A stretch of DNA of 34,556 nt, taken from the NCBI RefSeq assembly GCF_009720245.1, contig NZ_WJSQ01000008.1:1-34556 (forward strand), read 5' to 3'. This stretch comes from Sphingomonas segetis (GTDB taxonomy: Bacteria > Pseudomonadota > Alphaproteobacteria > Sphingomonadales > Sphingomonadaceae). Position numbers and translations under genes: made by a program. The notes beneath the pieces were generated by a model. It made no database searches and was not told the DNA's origin. It saw only the letters and a list, made by a program, of their open reading frames with translations. This document shows, one piece after another, positions 26,075 to 34,556 of this stretch (positions are counted from its first letter, which is position 1; each line of letters opens with the position of its first letter).

Positions 26075-27286
26075 CTAGGACGCGATCCGGAACATCGCGA
26101 CTCCGTGCGGCTCAATTGTCGCTTCGATCGAGCCGGTCCACCTGCCGACATCCCTGTGCGCCCACAGGTCGCGCACATTCGCGCGGACGCTTGCAGGCCA
26201 GCCGAGTTCGTCGGCACTCGCGCGGATCGATGCGGACGCGTCGCCGCGGTTGAACAGCAGCACCGCGCGTCCGCCGCCTGAAAGCGGCTTAACCCACACT
26301 TCACGGTCGCCGTCCTTCCACACCCGGCGGCCCTGAACGCCGAGCTTGTCCTGGTCGATCGCGATTACGTCCTTGTTGAGTAGAATCGAGCGCGTGCTCT
26401 CGTCCATGTGCGCGATGTCGTTCCCGGCCATCAGCGGCGACGCCATCATCGCCCACAGCGAGAAATGCGCGCGATATTCGGCCGGTGACATCCCCCCGTT
26501 GCCGACTTCGAGCATGTCGGCGTCGTTCCAGTGCCCCGGCCCGGCGTAGGGCCACAGCGGCTCGTTCATATCGACGATCGCGGTCATCGGGTGAGCCCAG
26601 TCGCGCTTGGGGTCCTTGGCCGAGAAACTGTCGAAAATGTCACCGGTCGTGCGCCACAGATTGCCGACGTTCTGCGCCCATAGCCACGGCCTGGCGGTAC
26701 CCCATTCGCACATCGAAAACACAATTTCGCGTCCGCTCTGGCGGAGCGCGTCGGCCATCAGCGCATAGGCCTCCTGCGCGTTGCGATCGCCGGTGCTGCA
26801 CCAGTCGTACTTCAGATAGTCGACGCCCCAGCGTGCGTAGGTCAGCGCGTCCTGATATTCGTGCCCCTGGCTGCCGGGGCGCCCGCCGCAGGTCAGCCGG
26901 CCCGCGTCCGAATAGATTCCGAACTTGAGCCCGCGCGAATGGACGTAGTCGGCAAGCACCTTGATACCCGACGGGAATTTCTTGGCATCCGCGGTGATGA
27001 AGCCGTTGGCGTCGCGCGGCCCGTGCCAGCAATCGTCGATCACGACATATTGGTACCCGGCGTCGCGCATCCCCGAGCTGACCATCGCGTCGGCCGTATC
27101 GCGGACGGTCTGCTCGTTCACGTCGCACGCGAACTTGTTCCAGCTGTTCCACCCCATCGGCGGCGTGAGCGCGAGTCCGTTCGGCGCCTTGTTCACGACT
27201 TCCTGCGTGGTCTCCGCGAGCGCCGGCGCCGCGGTGAGAGTCGCCGCGACCGCTGCCGAGACCATCAAGTTCACGATGCGAGACAT
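26075..27286 (-). CDS. GH27 alpha-galactosidase
   Basis: 403 residues from the ATG at 27286, with GGAGGGGG just upstream; the Sec signal peptide ends at PALAE. Family blocks: [41 protein letters not shown], nucleophile Asp161 in YLKYDWC, and acid/base Asp257 in GHWNDADML. These enzymes remove alpha-1,6-galactose from galactomannan and galactoglucomannan oligosaccharides; some GH27 members act on beta-L-arabinopyranose instead, which cannot be excluded. A C-terminal beta-sandwich of about 90 residues follows the barrel as usual. It is transcribed divergently from the GH35 gene and shares operator e with it. Confidence 0.95.
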   Translation of the reverse strand: MSRIVNLMVSAAVAATLTAAPALAETTQEVVNKAPNGLALTPPMGWNSWNKFACDVNEQTVRDTADAMVSSGMRDAGYQYVVIDDCWHGPRDANGFITADAKKFPSGIKVLADYVHSRGLKFGIYSDAGRLTCGGRPGSQGHEYQDALTYARWGVDYLKYDWCSTGDRNAQEAYALMADALRQSGREIVFSMCEWGTARPWLWAQNVGNLWRTTGDIFDSFSAKDPKRDWAHPMTAIVDMNEPLWPYAGPGHWNDADMLEVGNGGMSPAEYRAHFSLWAMMASPLMAGNDIAHMDESTRSILLNKDVIAIDQDKLGVQGRRVWKDGDREVWVKPLSGGGRAVLLFNRGDASASIRASADELGWPASVRANVRDLWAHRDVGRWTGSIEATIEPHGVAMFRIAS

Positions 27287-27317
27287 GCCCCCTCCCAAGC
27301 TCCCCTTCGGGTCTTGC

Positions 27318-27329
27318 GTTAGCGCTACC
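27318..27329. promoter_or_regulatory. LacI-type operator, site e
   Basis: GTTAGCGCTACC, core TAGCGCTA at 27320-27327, in the middle of the 74-bp gap between the divergent GH27 and GH35 genes. Its centre is 37 bp from each start codon, so a single bound dimer could control both genes. Confidence 0.8.
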
Positions 27330-27360
27330 AAACGGCAATGCCGGACGCGAGGGGAGAATC

Positions 27361-28971
27361 ATGACCGGCTTGCGCGCGCTGCTGATCGGGGCCTTGCTGA
27401 CGGTTGCCGGCGCAGCCGCTTACGCGCAGACAGCGCCGCTCCCGCGCGTCGTCGAATCCGGCGGCAGGCACGCCTTGCTCGTCGATGGCAAGCCGTTTCT
27501 GATGCTCGGCGCGCAGGTCAACAACAGCAGCAATTATCCGGCGATGCTTGCTGACGTCTGGCAGGTCGTCGATCCGCTCCACGCCAACACCGTCGAGATT
27601 CCCGTCGCCTGGGAGCAGATCGAGCCGACGGAAGGCAGATTCGACTTTTCTTTCATCGACGCGCTGCTTCCGCAGGCGAGGCAGCATGATGTGCGGCTCG
27701 TCTTGCTATGGTTCGGAGCGTCCAAGAACACTTCCCCGAGCTACGCGCCCGAATGGGTGAAGAGCGACACCAGGCGCTTCCCGCGCATGGTCACCAAGGC
27801 CGGCAAGACTCACTACGTCTTGTCCCCCATGGCGCGCTCGACTCTCGCCGCTGACAGCCGCGCCTTCGGCGCGCTGATGCGCCACATTCGCGAGGTCGAT
27901 CCGCAACACACGGTGGTGATGGTGCAGGTCGAAAACGAGACTGGAAGCTATCAGTCGCCGCGCGATTTCTCGCCCGAGTCCAACCGCTTGTTCGCTGAGC
28001 CCGTCCCTCGCGAGCTCGGCAAGAGCGGAACCTGGGCGCAAGCCTACGGCTGGAAGGCGGACCAGGCGTTCAACGCCTGGCACACCGCGCGCTATGTCGA
28101 CCAGGTCGCTGCTGCGGGTCAGGCCGAGCTGAACCTGCCGATGTACGCAAATGCGTCGCTCAGCGATCCGTTCAAGGAAGAAGGCGCGCAGTACGGCGCG
28201 AGCGGCGGGCCGAACTGGAACGTGATCGACATCTGGAAGGCCGCCGCGCCGCACCTCGCGCTGGTCGCGCCCGACATCTACGACCGCGACGAGAAGGTCT
28301 ATCGCGCCCAGCTCGACCATTATGCGAGGTCGGACAACGCGCTCCTCGTCCCCGAGAACGGCAACGCCCCCGAATATTCCCGCTTCCTGTGGCTCGCGCT
28401 CGGCAAGGGCGCGATCGGCTGGGCGCCGTTCGGGATGGACGCGACCGGCTATTCCAACTTCCCGCTCGGCGCGAAGCAGCTCGACGCCGAGACGCTCGAG
28501 GCGTTCGCGTCGAAATATGCGCTGCTCGCGCCGATCGCGCGCGACTGGGCGCGCCTGGCGTTCGAGCATCCGGCGATCGGCTTTGCAAAGCCCAAGGACG
28601 GCTCCGACCAGTCCGCGGCGCTCGGCCGCTGGAAGGTCACGGCGATGTACGGGATGTGGGAGTTCGGCGAGCGCGACTGGACCTGGATCGACATGCCGCC
28701 GCACCCGAACAAGGACAAGCCGGTCGGCGGGGCCGCGGTAATCCAGCTCGGCCCGGACGAATTCCTGCTTGCAGGATCGGACGTCCGCATCCGCTTCGGT
28801 CTCATCAAGCCCGCAGCCGGCGAGAACGTCCAGTTCCTCGACGTCGAGGAGGGCACGTTCGAGAACGGCCGCTGGGCGATGAAGCGCCGCTGGAATGGCG
28901 ACCAGACCGACTACGGACTGAACCTGACGCGGCCGGTGCTGCTCAAGGTTCGGATGGGGACGTACCGATGA
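27361..28971 (+). CDS. GH35 beta-galactosidase (Bgl35A-like, DUF5597 C-terminus)
   Basis: 536 residues with a Sec signal peptide ([17 protein letters not shown]). The barrel shows [49 protein letters not shown], acid/base Glu193 in QVENETGSY and nucleophile Glu332 in [10 protein letters not shown]. The C-terminal 180 residues look like the DUF5597 beta-domain found in this subgroup. The best characterised relative by architecture is Bgl35A of Cellvibrio japonicus, an exo-beta-galactosidase that strips galactose from xyloglucan side chains. The gene overlaps the GH31 gene by 4 bp (ATGA), and in Cellvibrio the equivalent pair also lies together. GH42 membership was considered because the two families share this fold and motif. 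Confidence 0.88.
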   Translation: MTGLRALLIGALLTVAGAAAYAQTAPLPRVVESGGRHALLVDGKPFLMLGAQVNNSSNYPAMLADVWQVVDPLHANTVEIPVAWEQIEPTEGRFDFSFIDALLPQARQHDVRLVLLWFGASKNTSPSYAPEWVKSDTRRFPRMVTKAGKTHYVLSPMARSTLAADSRAFGALMRHIREVDPQHTVVMVQVENETGSYQSPRDFSPESNRLFAEPVPRELGKSGTWAQAYGWKADQAFNAWHTARYVDQVAAAGQAELNLPMYANASLSDPFKEEGAQYGASGGPNWNVIDIWKAAAPHLALVAPDIYDRDEKVYRAQLDHYARSDNALLVPENGNAPEYSRFLWLALGKGAIGWAPFGMDATGYSNFPLGAKQLDAETLEAFASKYALLAPIARDWARLAFEHPAIGFAKPKDGSDQSAALGRWKVTAMYGMWEFGERDWTWIDMPPHPNKDKPVGGAAVIQLGPDEFLLAGSDVRIRFGLIKPAAGENVQFLDVEEGTFENGRWAMKRRWNGDQTDYGLNLTRPVLLKVRMGTYR

Positions 28972-31826
28972 GAAAAGCAGTGTTCGCGTGCATCATGGCG
29001 GCAGTGAGCTCGGCCGCGCTTGCGCAAAGCTACCGCCGCACCGAGACCGGCATCCTCGTCACCCCAACCGCCGGACCGGTCGTGCAGCTGCAATCGTACG
29101 GCGAGGGAGTCATTCGTGTCACCGAAGCGCCGTCGCCGGACGTGAAGCTTCCGGCGAGCCTGATGGTGCGCGCCACACCGATCGCTGGCGGTTTTACCGT
29201 TAGCGAAGGGCCGGGCTCCGTCACGCTCGGCACCGGCAGCGCCTTCGCCGATGTCGACCTCGCGACCGGCAAGGTCCGCTTCCGCGATGCAGCCGGCAAG
29301 CCGGTGCTCGAACAAAGCGGCCCGCCGACGTTCAAGCCCGTGACCGCCGAAGGCACGCCTTGGCTCTCGATCTCGCAGCAGTTCAACCGCGGGACCGACG
29401 AGGGCTTCTACGGGCTTGGCCAGCACCAGTTCGGCCAGATGAACTACAACGGCGAAGACGTCGAGCTGATGCAGCACAACATGGACGTCGCGATTCCGTT
29501 CGTCGTGTCGACGCGCAATTACGGCCTGCTGTGGGACAACAACTCGATCACGCGCTTCGGCGATCCCGAGCCCTACACCTACGCCGGCGCGCCCGACGAC
29601 CGGTTGCGGGTCAATGGCGGCAGCGGCTGGACCGCGACCTATTCGGTCAAGGGCAAGACGATCGCGACGCGGCAGGAGCCGACGATCCAGCTGCAATATC
29701 TCGAAGACGTGAATCGCTGGCCCGCAGGCACGCGCAAGCCCGACATGCAAAGCACGGTCGACGGCCTCCACGTAACCTGGGAAGGCACGGTGACTCCGCG
29801 CAACGGCGGCCTGCACCGCTTCCGGCTCTACGGCTCGAGCTATTTCAAGGTCTTCGTCGACGGCAACGAAGTGCTAGACCGCTGGCGGCAGAACTGGAAC
29901 CCCTGGTACCATAATTTCGACGTCGCGCTTGCCGCGGGAACGCCGCACAAATTGCGTGTCGAGTGGGAGCCGGACTCGGGCTACATCGCGCTTCTGCACA
30001 ACGACCCGCGCCCCGAGCCCGACCGCCATTCGCTGACCCTCACGTCCGATTTCGGCCGGGCGGTCGATTATTATTTCATCCCCGGCAGCAGTATGGACGA
30101 GGTGATCGCCGGCTATCGCCACCTCACCGGCAAGGCGCCGATCCTGCCCAAATGGGCGTACGGCTTCTGGCAGAGCCGGCAGCGCTACGAGACGCAGGAC
30201 CAGCTGCTCGGAGTCCTTCGCGAATATCGCAAGCGCAAGCTGCCGCTCGACAATATCGTGCAGGACTGGCTCTACTGGCCGATGGACCAGTGGGGCTGCC
30301 AGTGCTTCGACCCGGCGCGCTTCCCCGATCCCAAGGCGATGGTCGACGAGATCCACGACAGCGGCGCGCACGTGATGATCTCGGTCTGGGCCAAATACTA
30401 CAAGGGCTTGCCCAACTATGATGCCTTGAACGGGATCGGTGGCATTTACGAGCGCATGTCGAACCCGCGTCCGGACGAGCCCAAGGACTCGAATTACATC
30501 AAGTGGATGTACCTCGACTGGGTCGGGCCCGGCTATTTCAACGCCTTTTACGACGCTTACAATCCGGCCGCACGCGACCTCTACTGGAAGCAGGTGCGCG
30601 AGGGGATCGAGAGCAAGGGGTTCGACGCTTGGTGGCTCGATTCCGACGAGCCCGATTTCCACTCGAACATCTCGCCTGCGGAAACCGCGTACCGGATGGG
30701 CCCGACCGCGATCGGCCCAGCGGAGCCCTACTTCAACTCATTTCCGATCGTGCACGTCGATGGAGTCCACGACCACCAGCTCGTCGACAAGCCCGATGTG
30801 CGCCCCTTCATCCTCACCCGTTCGGCCTTCGGCGGAATCCAGCGCGACAGCGCCGCGGTCTGGTCCGGCGACGTTGCGTCGCGCTGGGACAATTTGCGCG
30901 AGCAGATTTCGGCAGGCCTCAATTTTTCGCTGTCGGGCGGACCGAACTGGAGCCACGACATCGGCGGCTACACGATGGAGCCGCGATTCCAGAAACCGAC
31001 CGCGGCGGATCTCGCCGAATGGCGCGAGCTCAACACGCGCTGGTTCCAGTTCGGTGCCTTCTCGCCGATCTTCCGCAGCCATGGCGAGAACATCAAGCGC
31101 GAGATTTACGAGCTATCGCCGACCGGCTCGCCGACGTACGAATCGATGGTCTGGTACGACCGGCTTCGCTACCGGCTGATGCCGTACATCTACACGCTCG
31201 GCGCCAACAGCTACTTCGACGACGGCACGATCATGCGCGCGCTGGTGATGGATTTCCCAAGTGACAAGAAGACCTGGGACATCGACGACGAATATCTGTT
31301 CGGCCCCGCGTTCCTCGTCGCACCGGTGACCGAATACAAGGCACGGTCGCGCACGGTCTATCTGCCGGCGGGAACCTGGTACGACTTCTACACCGGCCGC
31401 AGCACGAAGGGCGGGCAGACAATAACCGCCGCCGCGCCGTATGAGCGCATGCCCTTGTTCGTCCGCGCAGGCTCGATCGTCCCGACCGGCCCCGCCATCC
31501 AGCATACCGGCGAAGCCAAGGGCGCCCCGGTCACCCTCAACGTCTACACCGGCGCCGACGGCAGCTTCTCGCTCTACGAGGACGACGGCACCAGCCGCCA
31601 ATATCTCCACGGCCAATATTCGCGCATCCCGCTGAAGTGGGATGAGCGGACGAACACGCTGACCATCGGCGGGCGCGCGGGCAGCGGCTACAACGGCATG
31701 GCGACCAAGCGCGAAATCAACATTCGCTGGATGAGGCCGGGAAGCCCACGCACGCTGTCGTTCGATGCCAAGCCTGATGCCGGCGTCACCTATACAGGCG
31801 CGCCGCTCACGGTCACGATGCGCTGA
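28968..31826 (+). CDS. GH31 alpha-xylosidase with PA14 insert
   Basis: 952 residues from the ATG at 28968 that overlaps the GH35 stop; signal peptide [20 protein letters not shown]. Order: N-terminal beta-sandwich ([30 protein letters not shown]); a PA14-like insert at about residues 240-345 ([31 protein letters not shown]); catalytic barrel with nucleophile Asp558 in WWLDSDEPD and acid/base Asp635 in [10 protein letters not shown]-terminal beta domains. A PA14 domain inserted at this point is known from the xyloglucan alpha-xylosidase Xyl31A of Cellvibrio japonicus, so release of xylose from xyloglucan oligosaccharides is more likely than alpha-glucosidase activity. Its stop directly abuts that of the convergent S58 gene. 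Confidence 0.9.
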   Translation: MRKAVFACIMAAVSSAALAQSYRRTETGILVTPTAGPVVQLQSYGEGVIRVTEAPSPDVKLPASLMVRATPIAGGFTVSEGPGSVTLGTGSAFADVDLATGKVRFRDAAGKPVLEQSGPPTFKPVTAEGTPWLSISQQFNRGTDEGFYGLGQHQFGQMNYNGEDVELMQHNMDVAIPFVVSTRNYGLLWDNNSITRFGDPEPYTYAGAPDDRLRVNGGSGWTATYSVKGKTIATRQEPTIQLQYLEDVNRWPAGTRKPDMQSTVDGLHVTWEGTVTPRNGGLHRFRLYGSSYFKVFVDGNEVLDRWRQNWNPWYHNFDVALAAGTPHKLRVEWEPDSGYIALLHNDPRPEPDRHSLTLTSDFGRAVDYYFIPGSSMDEVIAGYRHLTGKAPILPKWAYGFWQSRQRYETQDQLLGVLREYRKRKLPLDNIVQDWLYWPMDQWGCQCFDPARFPDPKAMVDEIHDSGAHVMISVWAKYYKGLPNYDALNGIGGIYERMSNPRPDEPKDSNYIKWMYLDWVGPGYFNAFYDAYNPAARDLYWKQVREGIESKGFDAWWLDSDEPDFHSNISPAETAYRMGPTAIGPAEPYFNSFPIVHVDGVHDHQLVDKPDVRPFILTRSAFGGIQRDSAAVWSGDVASRWDNLREQISAGLNFSLSGGPNWSHDIGGYTMEPRFQKPTAADLAEWRELNTRWFQFGAFSPIFRSHGENIKREIYELSPTGSPTYESMVWYDRLRYRLMPYIYTLGANSYFDDGTIMRALVMDFPSDKKTWDIDDEYLFGPAFLVAPVTEYKARSRTVYLPAGTWYDFYTGRSTKGGQTITAAAPYERMPLFVRAGSIVPTGPAIQHTGEAKGAPVTLNVYTGADGSFSLYEDDGTSRQYLHGQYSRIPLKWDERTNTLTIGGRAGSGYNGMATKREINIRWMRPGSPRTLSFDAKPDAGVTYTGAPLTVTMR

Positions 31827-32954
31827 TTAGCGCCGCGCGCGCTTGTAGAGCTTCACCACCGCATCGACCGGCAGCGCTTCGATGTGACGGCCGTTGCCGT
31901 CCATCGGCGTGGCCGCGAATAGCGAGTTGATCGCCGCCTCTTCCGCCGCCTCGATCGCGGCTTCGAACAGCGGCGACATCTGCTCGTTGGGAAGGTCGAT
32001 GATCGCGCTCGGCTGCCCCCGCCGCTCCGGCGTCCGGCGCACATCCGCGTTGGTCGAGAAAGCGATCGCATATTCGCCCGAGCCGTTGGTCATCGGCGAG
32101 CCGGTGCGTGCGATGCCCAGCAGGCCGCGATGGGCCAGCCGCTCGAGGTTGCGGTCACTGAGCGGCGCATCCGTCGCCACCACCACGATGCACGATCCGT
32201 CGCCGCTCGCGGTCGAGAGCTCATCCTTGAGGAAATATTTCCCGAGCGCCTGCCCGACCGGCACGCCCGCGACCTGAAGCACGCCGCCGTAATTTGTCTG
32301 CACGAGCACTCCGACCGTCCATCCGCCGAGGCTCGCCGGAAGCCTGCGTGAGCTGGTTCCGATCCCGCCTTTCCAGCCAAATGCGATCGTTCCCGTTCCC
32401 GCGCCGACGGCGCCTTCCTGCACCGGCCCTTCGCGCGCCTGCTCGATGGCCGCAATCGCATCGGCGGGCCTGACCCGACGGGCGCGGATGTCGTTGAGCG
32501 TGCCGTCGTTGGTTTCGCCGACGACCGCATTTACCGAGCGCACTTCCTCGTTGCCGTACTGCTTCAGAGTCCACTCGATGACGCCCGCAGCGGCTTCCGG
32601 CACGTTCAGCGTATTGGTGAGCACGATCGGAGTCTCGATCTCGCCGAGCTCCTCGATCTGCGTCGAGCCCATGAACTTGCCGTAGGCATTGCCGACTGAG
32701 AAGCCGGCGGGAACCTTGTCCTGGTAGAGATTGCCGCCGTGCGGGAGGATCGCGGTGACGCCGGTACGGATGCTCGCGCCCTCGACGATCGTCACTTGCC
32801 CGACGCGCACGCCGCCAACGTCCGTAATCGCGTTGAGCGGGCCGGTGGGGAGAATGCCGAACGAAATCCCCGCTTCGCGGGCGCGAGGGCGGTGCTCGGC
32901 ACGAGCGGCGGTGGTCATAGCCGCGAGAACAAGCAGCAGTGCGATTTTGCGCAT
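31827..32954 (-). CDS. S58 (DmpA/P1) family aminopeptidase, exported
   Basis: 375 residues with a signal peptide (MRKIALLLVLAAMTTAARAE). The family opening GILPTGPLNAITDVGGVRVGQVT and the central NTLNVPEAAAGVIEW are clear. The self-cleavage site is conserved as Gly253-Ser254 in SGDGSCIVVVATDAPL; the new N-terminal serine (or its equivalent) is the catalytic nucleophile in DmpA. Members are aminopeptidases for D- or beta-amino acid amides and peptides, and some hydrolyse esters. It lies 7 bp downstream of the GH29 stop on the same strand, so it probably shares that transcript. No good Shine-Dalgarno precedes the ATG at 32954. A peptidase has no obvious role in hemicellulose breakdown. Confidence 0.93.
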   Translation of the reverse strand: MRKIALLLVLAAMTTAARAEHRPRAREAGISFGILPTGPLNAITDVGGVRVGQVTIVEGASIRTGVTAILPHGGNLYQDKVPAGFSVGNAYGKFMGSTQIEELGEIETPIVLTNTLNVPEAAAGVIEWTLKQYGNEEVRSVNAVVGETNDGTLNDIRARRVRPADAIAAIEQAREGPVQEGAVGAGTGTIAFGWKGGIGTSSRRLPASLGGWTVGVLVQTNYGGVLQVAGVPVGQALGKYFLKDELSTASGDGSCIVVVATDAPLSDRNLERLAHRGLLGIARTGSPMTNGSGEYAIAFSTNADVRRTPERRGQPSAIIDLPNEQMSPLFEAAIEAAEEAAINSLFAATPMDGNGRHIEALPVDAVVKLYKRARR

Positions 32955-32961
32955 CGGTTCG

Positions 32962-34556
32962 TCATACTAAGCCGCGGCCGACGATGCGAATGGCCGGCGT
33001 GAAGCCATCATCCCGCGGCAGGGTGACGCGCAAAGCATCGGCATCGCGCTGGAACTGGAGCGGAGGCCCGCCGAGCAGCTCCACCCCTTCGATCACAGCA
33101 CCGGGCAAGTTACGCACGCCGAGCGAGGCAATCGCGCTTTCGCGTTCGGGCCATTCCATGAAGATCGCATAGACCGCGCCGCCTCTAGCCGTGAAGCGCA
33201 TGTCCTCGCTCGTCAGCGGCTTGGCCTTGTCCTCGCCGAACGCTCCTGCGGGCGGCGGCTTCGTCGGCCCTTCTCCGAAGATGCGCCACGGCCGGGTGCC
33301 GAAAATCGCCTCGCCATTGCGCCGGGTCCAGGCCGCGATTTCGTCGAGTATCGCCTCTTCCTTGTCGTCGATCGTTCCATCGCCGCGGATCGGAATGCTG
33401 ATAAGCAAATTGCCGTTCTTCGACACCACGTCGGCGAGCATCTGCACCACCTGCCTGGCGCTCTTGTAGCTGCCCTCCTCGTAAATGCGCCGCGAATAAT
33501 GCCAGTTGCCGATGCAGGTCGCCGTCTGCCACGGCTCCTGCTGGATCGCATCGAGCGTGCCGCGTTCGACATTCGATACCAAAGCGCGCCGCTCGAACGG
33601 GCCCGCCTGTCCCGCCGTGATCACCACGTCCGGCGTCCCGTGCCACCGCGTCGCCTGGTTGTAATAATGCGCGACCGCCTCGAGCCCGTACTCGCCGAAC
33701 GGCACTTGCTGGTGATCGAGATAGACGATGTCGGGCCGGTAATCCTCGACCATCTGCTTCTGCCGGGCGAGCCATTTCCCGACGAACGCAACGTTGCCCG
33801 TGGGCACCCCTTCGAGCCATTGCCCGTCGCGCTTATCGTGCCAGTCGAACATGACCTCGTCCGACACGATCCCGTCGGGCGGCACGTAATAGGGCCCTGT
33901 GTAAAGCTCCTGCGGATCGAGCCCGTCCCAGAACTTGCCCCTCCCGTGGCGCTTCCTCAGCCAATAGGCATCGTACCGCCGCGCGCGCATCGGGCCTTGC
34001 GCGTCATAGCCGTACGCAACCTGGTACCAGTGCCACGCATGTCCCGAATGGTTGGAGACGCCGAATTTCAACCCCGCGTCGCGCACCAGCGGCGCCCACG
34101 TCCCGAGGATGTCCCGCTTCGGTCCGACGCGAGTGCTGTTCCACGCGTGGTGGCGGCTCGCGAACAGGTCGAGGTTGTCGTGGTGGCAGCCCATTGCCAT
34201 CAGGTAGCGCGCGCCGGCGGCTTGATAGCGCTTGAGCAGATATTCGGGCTGCCAGCTTTCCGCCTTCCACTGGCCGATGATGTCGATGAACCCGGTGCGG
34301 CTCGGATGGCCATAATGCTCGAGATGATGCTCGTACGCCGTCTCCGCCGGGAACCACGGCTGGCGCCCGCGCACGTACATCAACCGCGCGTACCAGTCGC
34401 CCCATTCGGGCTGGCACTGCGGGCCCCAATGGGTCCAGATCCCGAACTTGGCGTCGCGAAACCAGTCGGGCACGCGGTAGCGGCTCGCGAGCGATCGCCA
34501 CGTCGGCGCGAACGGCCCGCTGGTCTGCGCGACGGCGCTGCCCGCGCAGGCCGCGG
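32962..34556 (-). CDS. GH29 alpha-L-fucosidase, 5'-truncated at the window edge
   Basis: About 531 residues are present and the frame stays open to the right edge. The first visible residues (ACAGSAVAQTSGPFAPTW) look like the end of a signal peptide cleaved after AVA, so little is missing. A GTG at 34473 is not the true start because conserved sequence continues upstream. Family blocks: VPDWFRDAKFGIWTHWG, QPEYLLKRYQAAGARYLM, GCHHDNLDLF, and the probable nucleophile Asp in RPDIVYLDHQQ. A beta-sandwich tail (about 100 residues) follows. GH29 enzymes release L-fucose from plant or animal glycans; next to GH31 and GH35 the fucosylated side chain of xyloglucan is a natural target, but this is inference. 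Any operator for this gene would lie outside the window. Confidence 0.9.
   Translation of the reverse strand, partial: AACAGSAVAQTSGPFAPTWRSLASRYRVPDWFRDAKFGIWTHWGPQCQPEWGDWYARLMYVRGRQPWFPAETAYEHHLEHYGHPSRTGFIDIIGQWKAESWQPEYLLKRYQAAGARYLMAMGCHHDNLDLFASRHHAWNSTRVGPKRDILGTWAPLVRDAGLKFGVSNHSGHAWHWYQVAYGYDAQGPMRARRYDAYWLRKRHGRGKFWDGLDPQELYTGPYYVPPDGIVSDEVMFDWHDKRDGQWLEGVPTGNVAFVGKWLARQKQMVEDYRPDIVYLDHQQVPFGEYGLEAVAHYYNQATRWHGTPDVVITAGQAGPFERRALVSNVERGTLDAIQQEPWQTATCIGNWHYSRRIYEEGSYKSARQVVQMLADVVSKNGNLLISIPIRGDGTIDDKEEAILDEIAAWTRRNGEAIFGTRPWRIFGEGPTKPPPAGAFGEDKAKPLTSEDMRFTARGGAVYAIFMEWPERESAIASLGVRNLPGAVIEGVELLGGPPLQFQRDADALRVTLPRDDGFTPAIRIVGRGLV

Noticed and set aside
28389-28967. Longer GH31 open frame that begins inside the GH35 gene
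   Set aside because: The extension is an out-of-frame reading of GH35; the signal peptide and ATGA overlap fix the start at 28968.
11890-34230. Other AGCGCT occurrences, e.g. near 11895, 21419, 23444 and 34225
   Set aside because: They lie inside coding sequence, lack the flanking TA...TA symmetry of the intergenic sites, and are explained by codons such as those for Arg, Ser and Leu.

Overview
The window looks like a chromosomal segment of a sphingomonad-type alphaproteobacterium (Sphingomonas or a close relative). The DNA is GC-rich, and it carries a long TonB-dependent receptor of the Xanthomonas/Caulobacter type next to a run of flavin-dependent halogenase genes, a pairing typical of Sphingomonadales, Caulobacterales and xanthomonads. 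No rRNA, tRNA, CRISPR array or transposase was seen.

Left part (1-6.7 kb), housekeeping and accessory genes: the 3' end of a 2OG-Fe(II) oxygenase; a TPP riboswitch controlling thiC; a lower-GC two-gene insert encoding an AbiEi/AbiEii-type (type IV) toxin-antitoxin pair, preceded by two large perfect palindromes; a secreted cupin protein; a YaiI/UPF0178 protein; a small DUF7662-like protein; and two tiny minus-strand genes of unknown function. A short stretch at 6.47-6.65 kb holds two facing gene starts with no gene bodies and may be a deletion scar.

Right part (6.7-34.5 kb), a hemicellulose utilisation locus. In order: GH67 alpha-glucuronidase, small secreted protein, halogenase (+); FucP-type sugar MFS transporter (-); carboxylesterase, GDSL esterase, mannose-6-phosphate isomerase (+, overlapping); ROK sugar kinase and three halogenase-like proteins (-, all with 4-bp overlaps) downstream of a TonB-dependent receptor; GH5 mannanase-like enzyme (+); GH27 alpha-galactosidase (-); GH35 beta-galactosidase and GH31 alpha-xylosidase with a PA14 insert (+, overlapping); S58/DmpA peptidase and GH29 alpha-fucosidase (-, the latter running off the right edge). 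The enzymes fit removal of GlcA, Gal, Xyl, Fuc and acetyl groups from xylan, galacto(gluco)mannan and xyloglucan, cleavage of the mannan backbone, outer-membrane import through the receptor, inner-membrane import of monosaccharide through the MFS carrier, and entry of mannose into glycolysis through the ROK kinase and ManA.

The unifying signal is a palindrome around TAGCGCTA, the form expected of a LacI-family operator. It occurs in five intergenic regions, almost all at divergent promoters: upstream of GH67, between MFS and esterase, twice between receptor and GH5, and between GH27 and GH35. This appears to define one regulon. The regulator itself is not in the window. Four halogenase-like genes sit inside this sugar regulon, and one of them has lost all the flavin, lysine and tryptophan signature residues. 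That combination is the most intriguing feature here.
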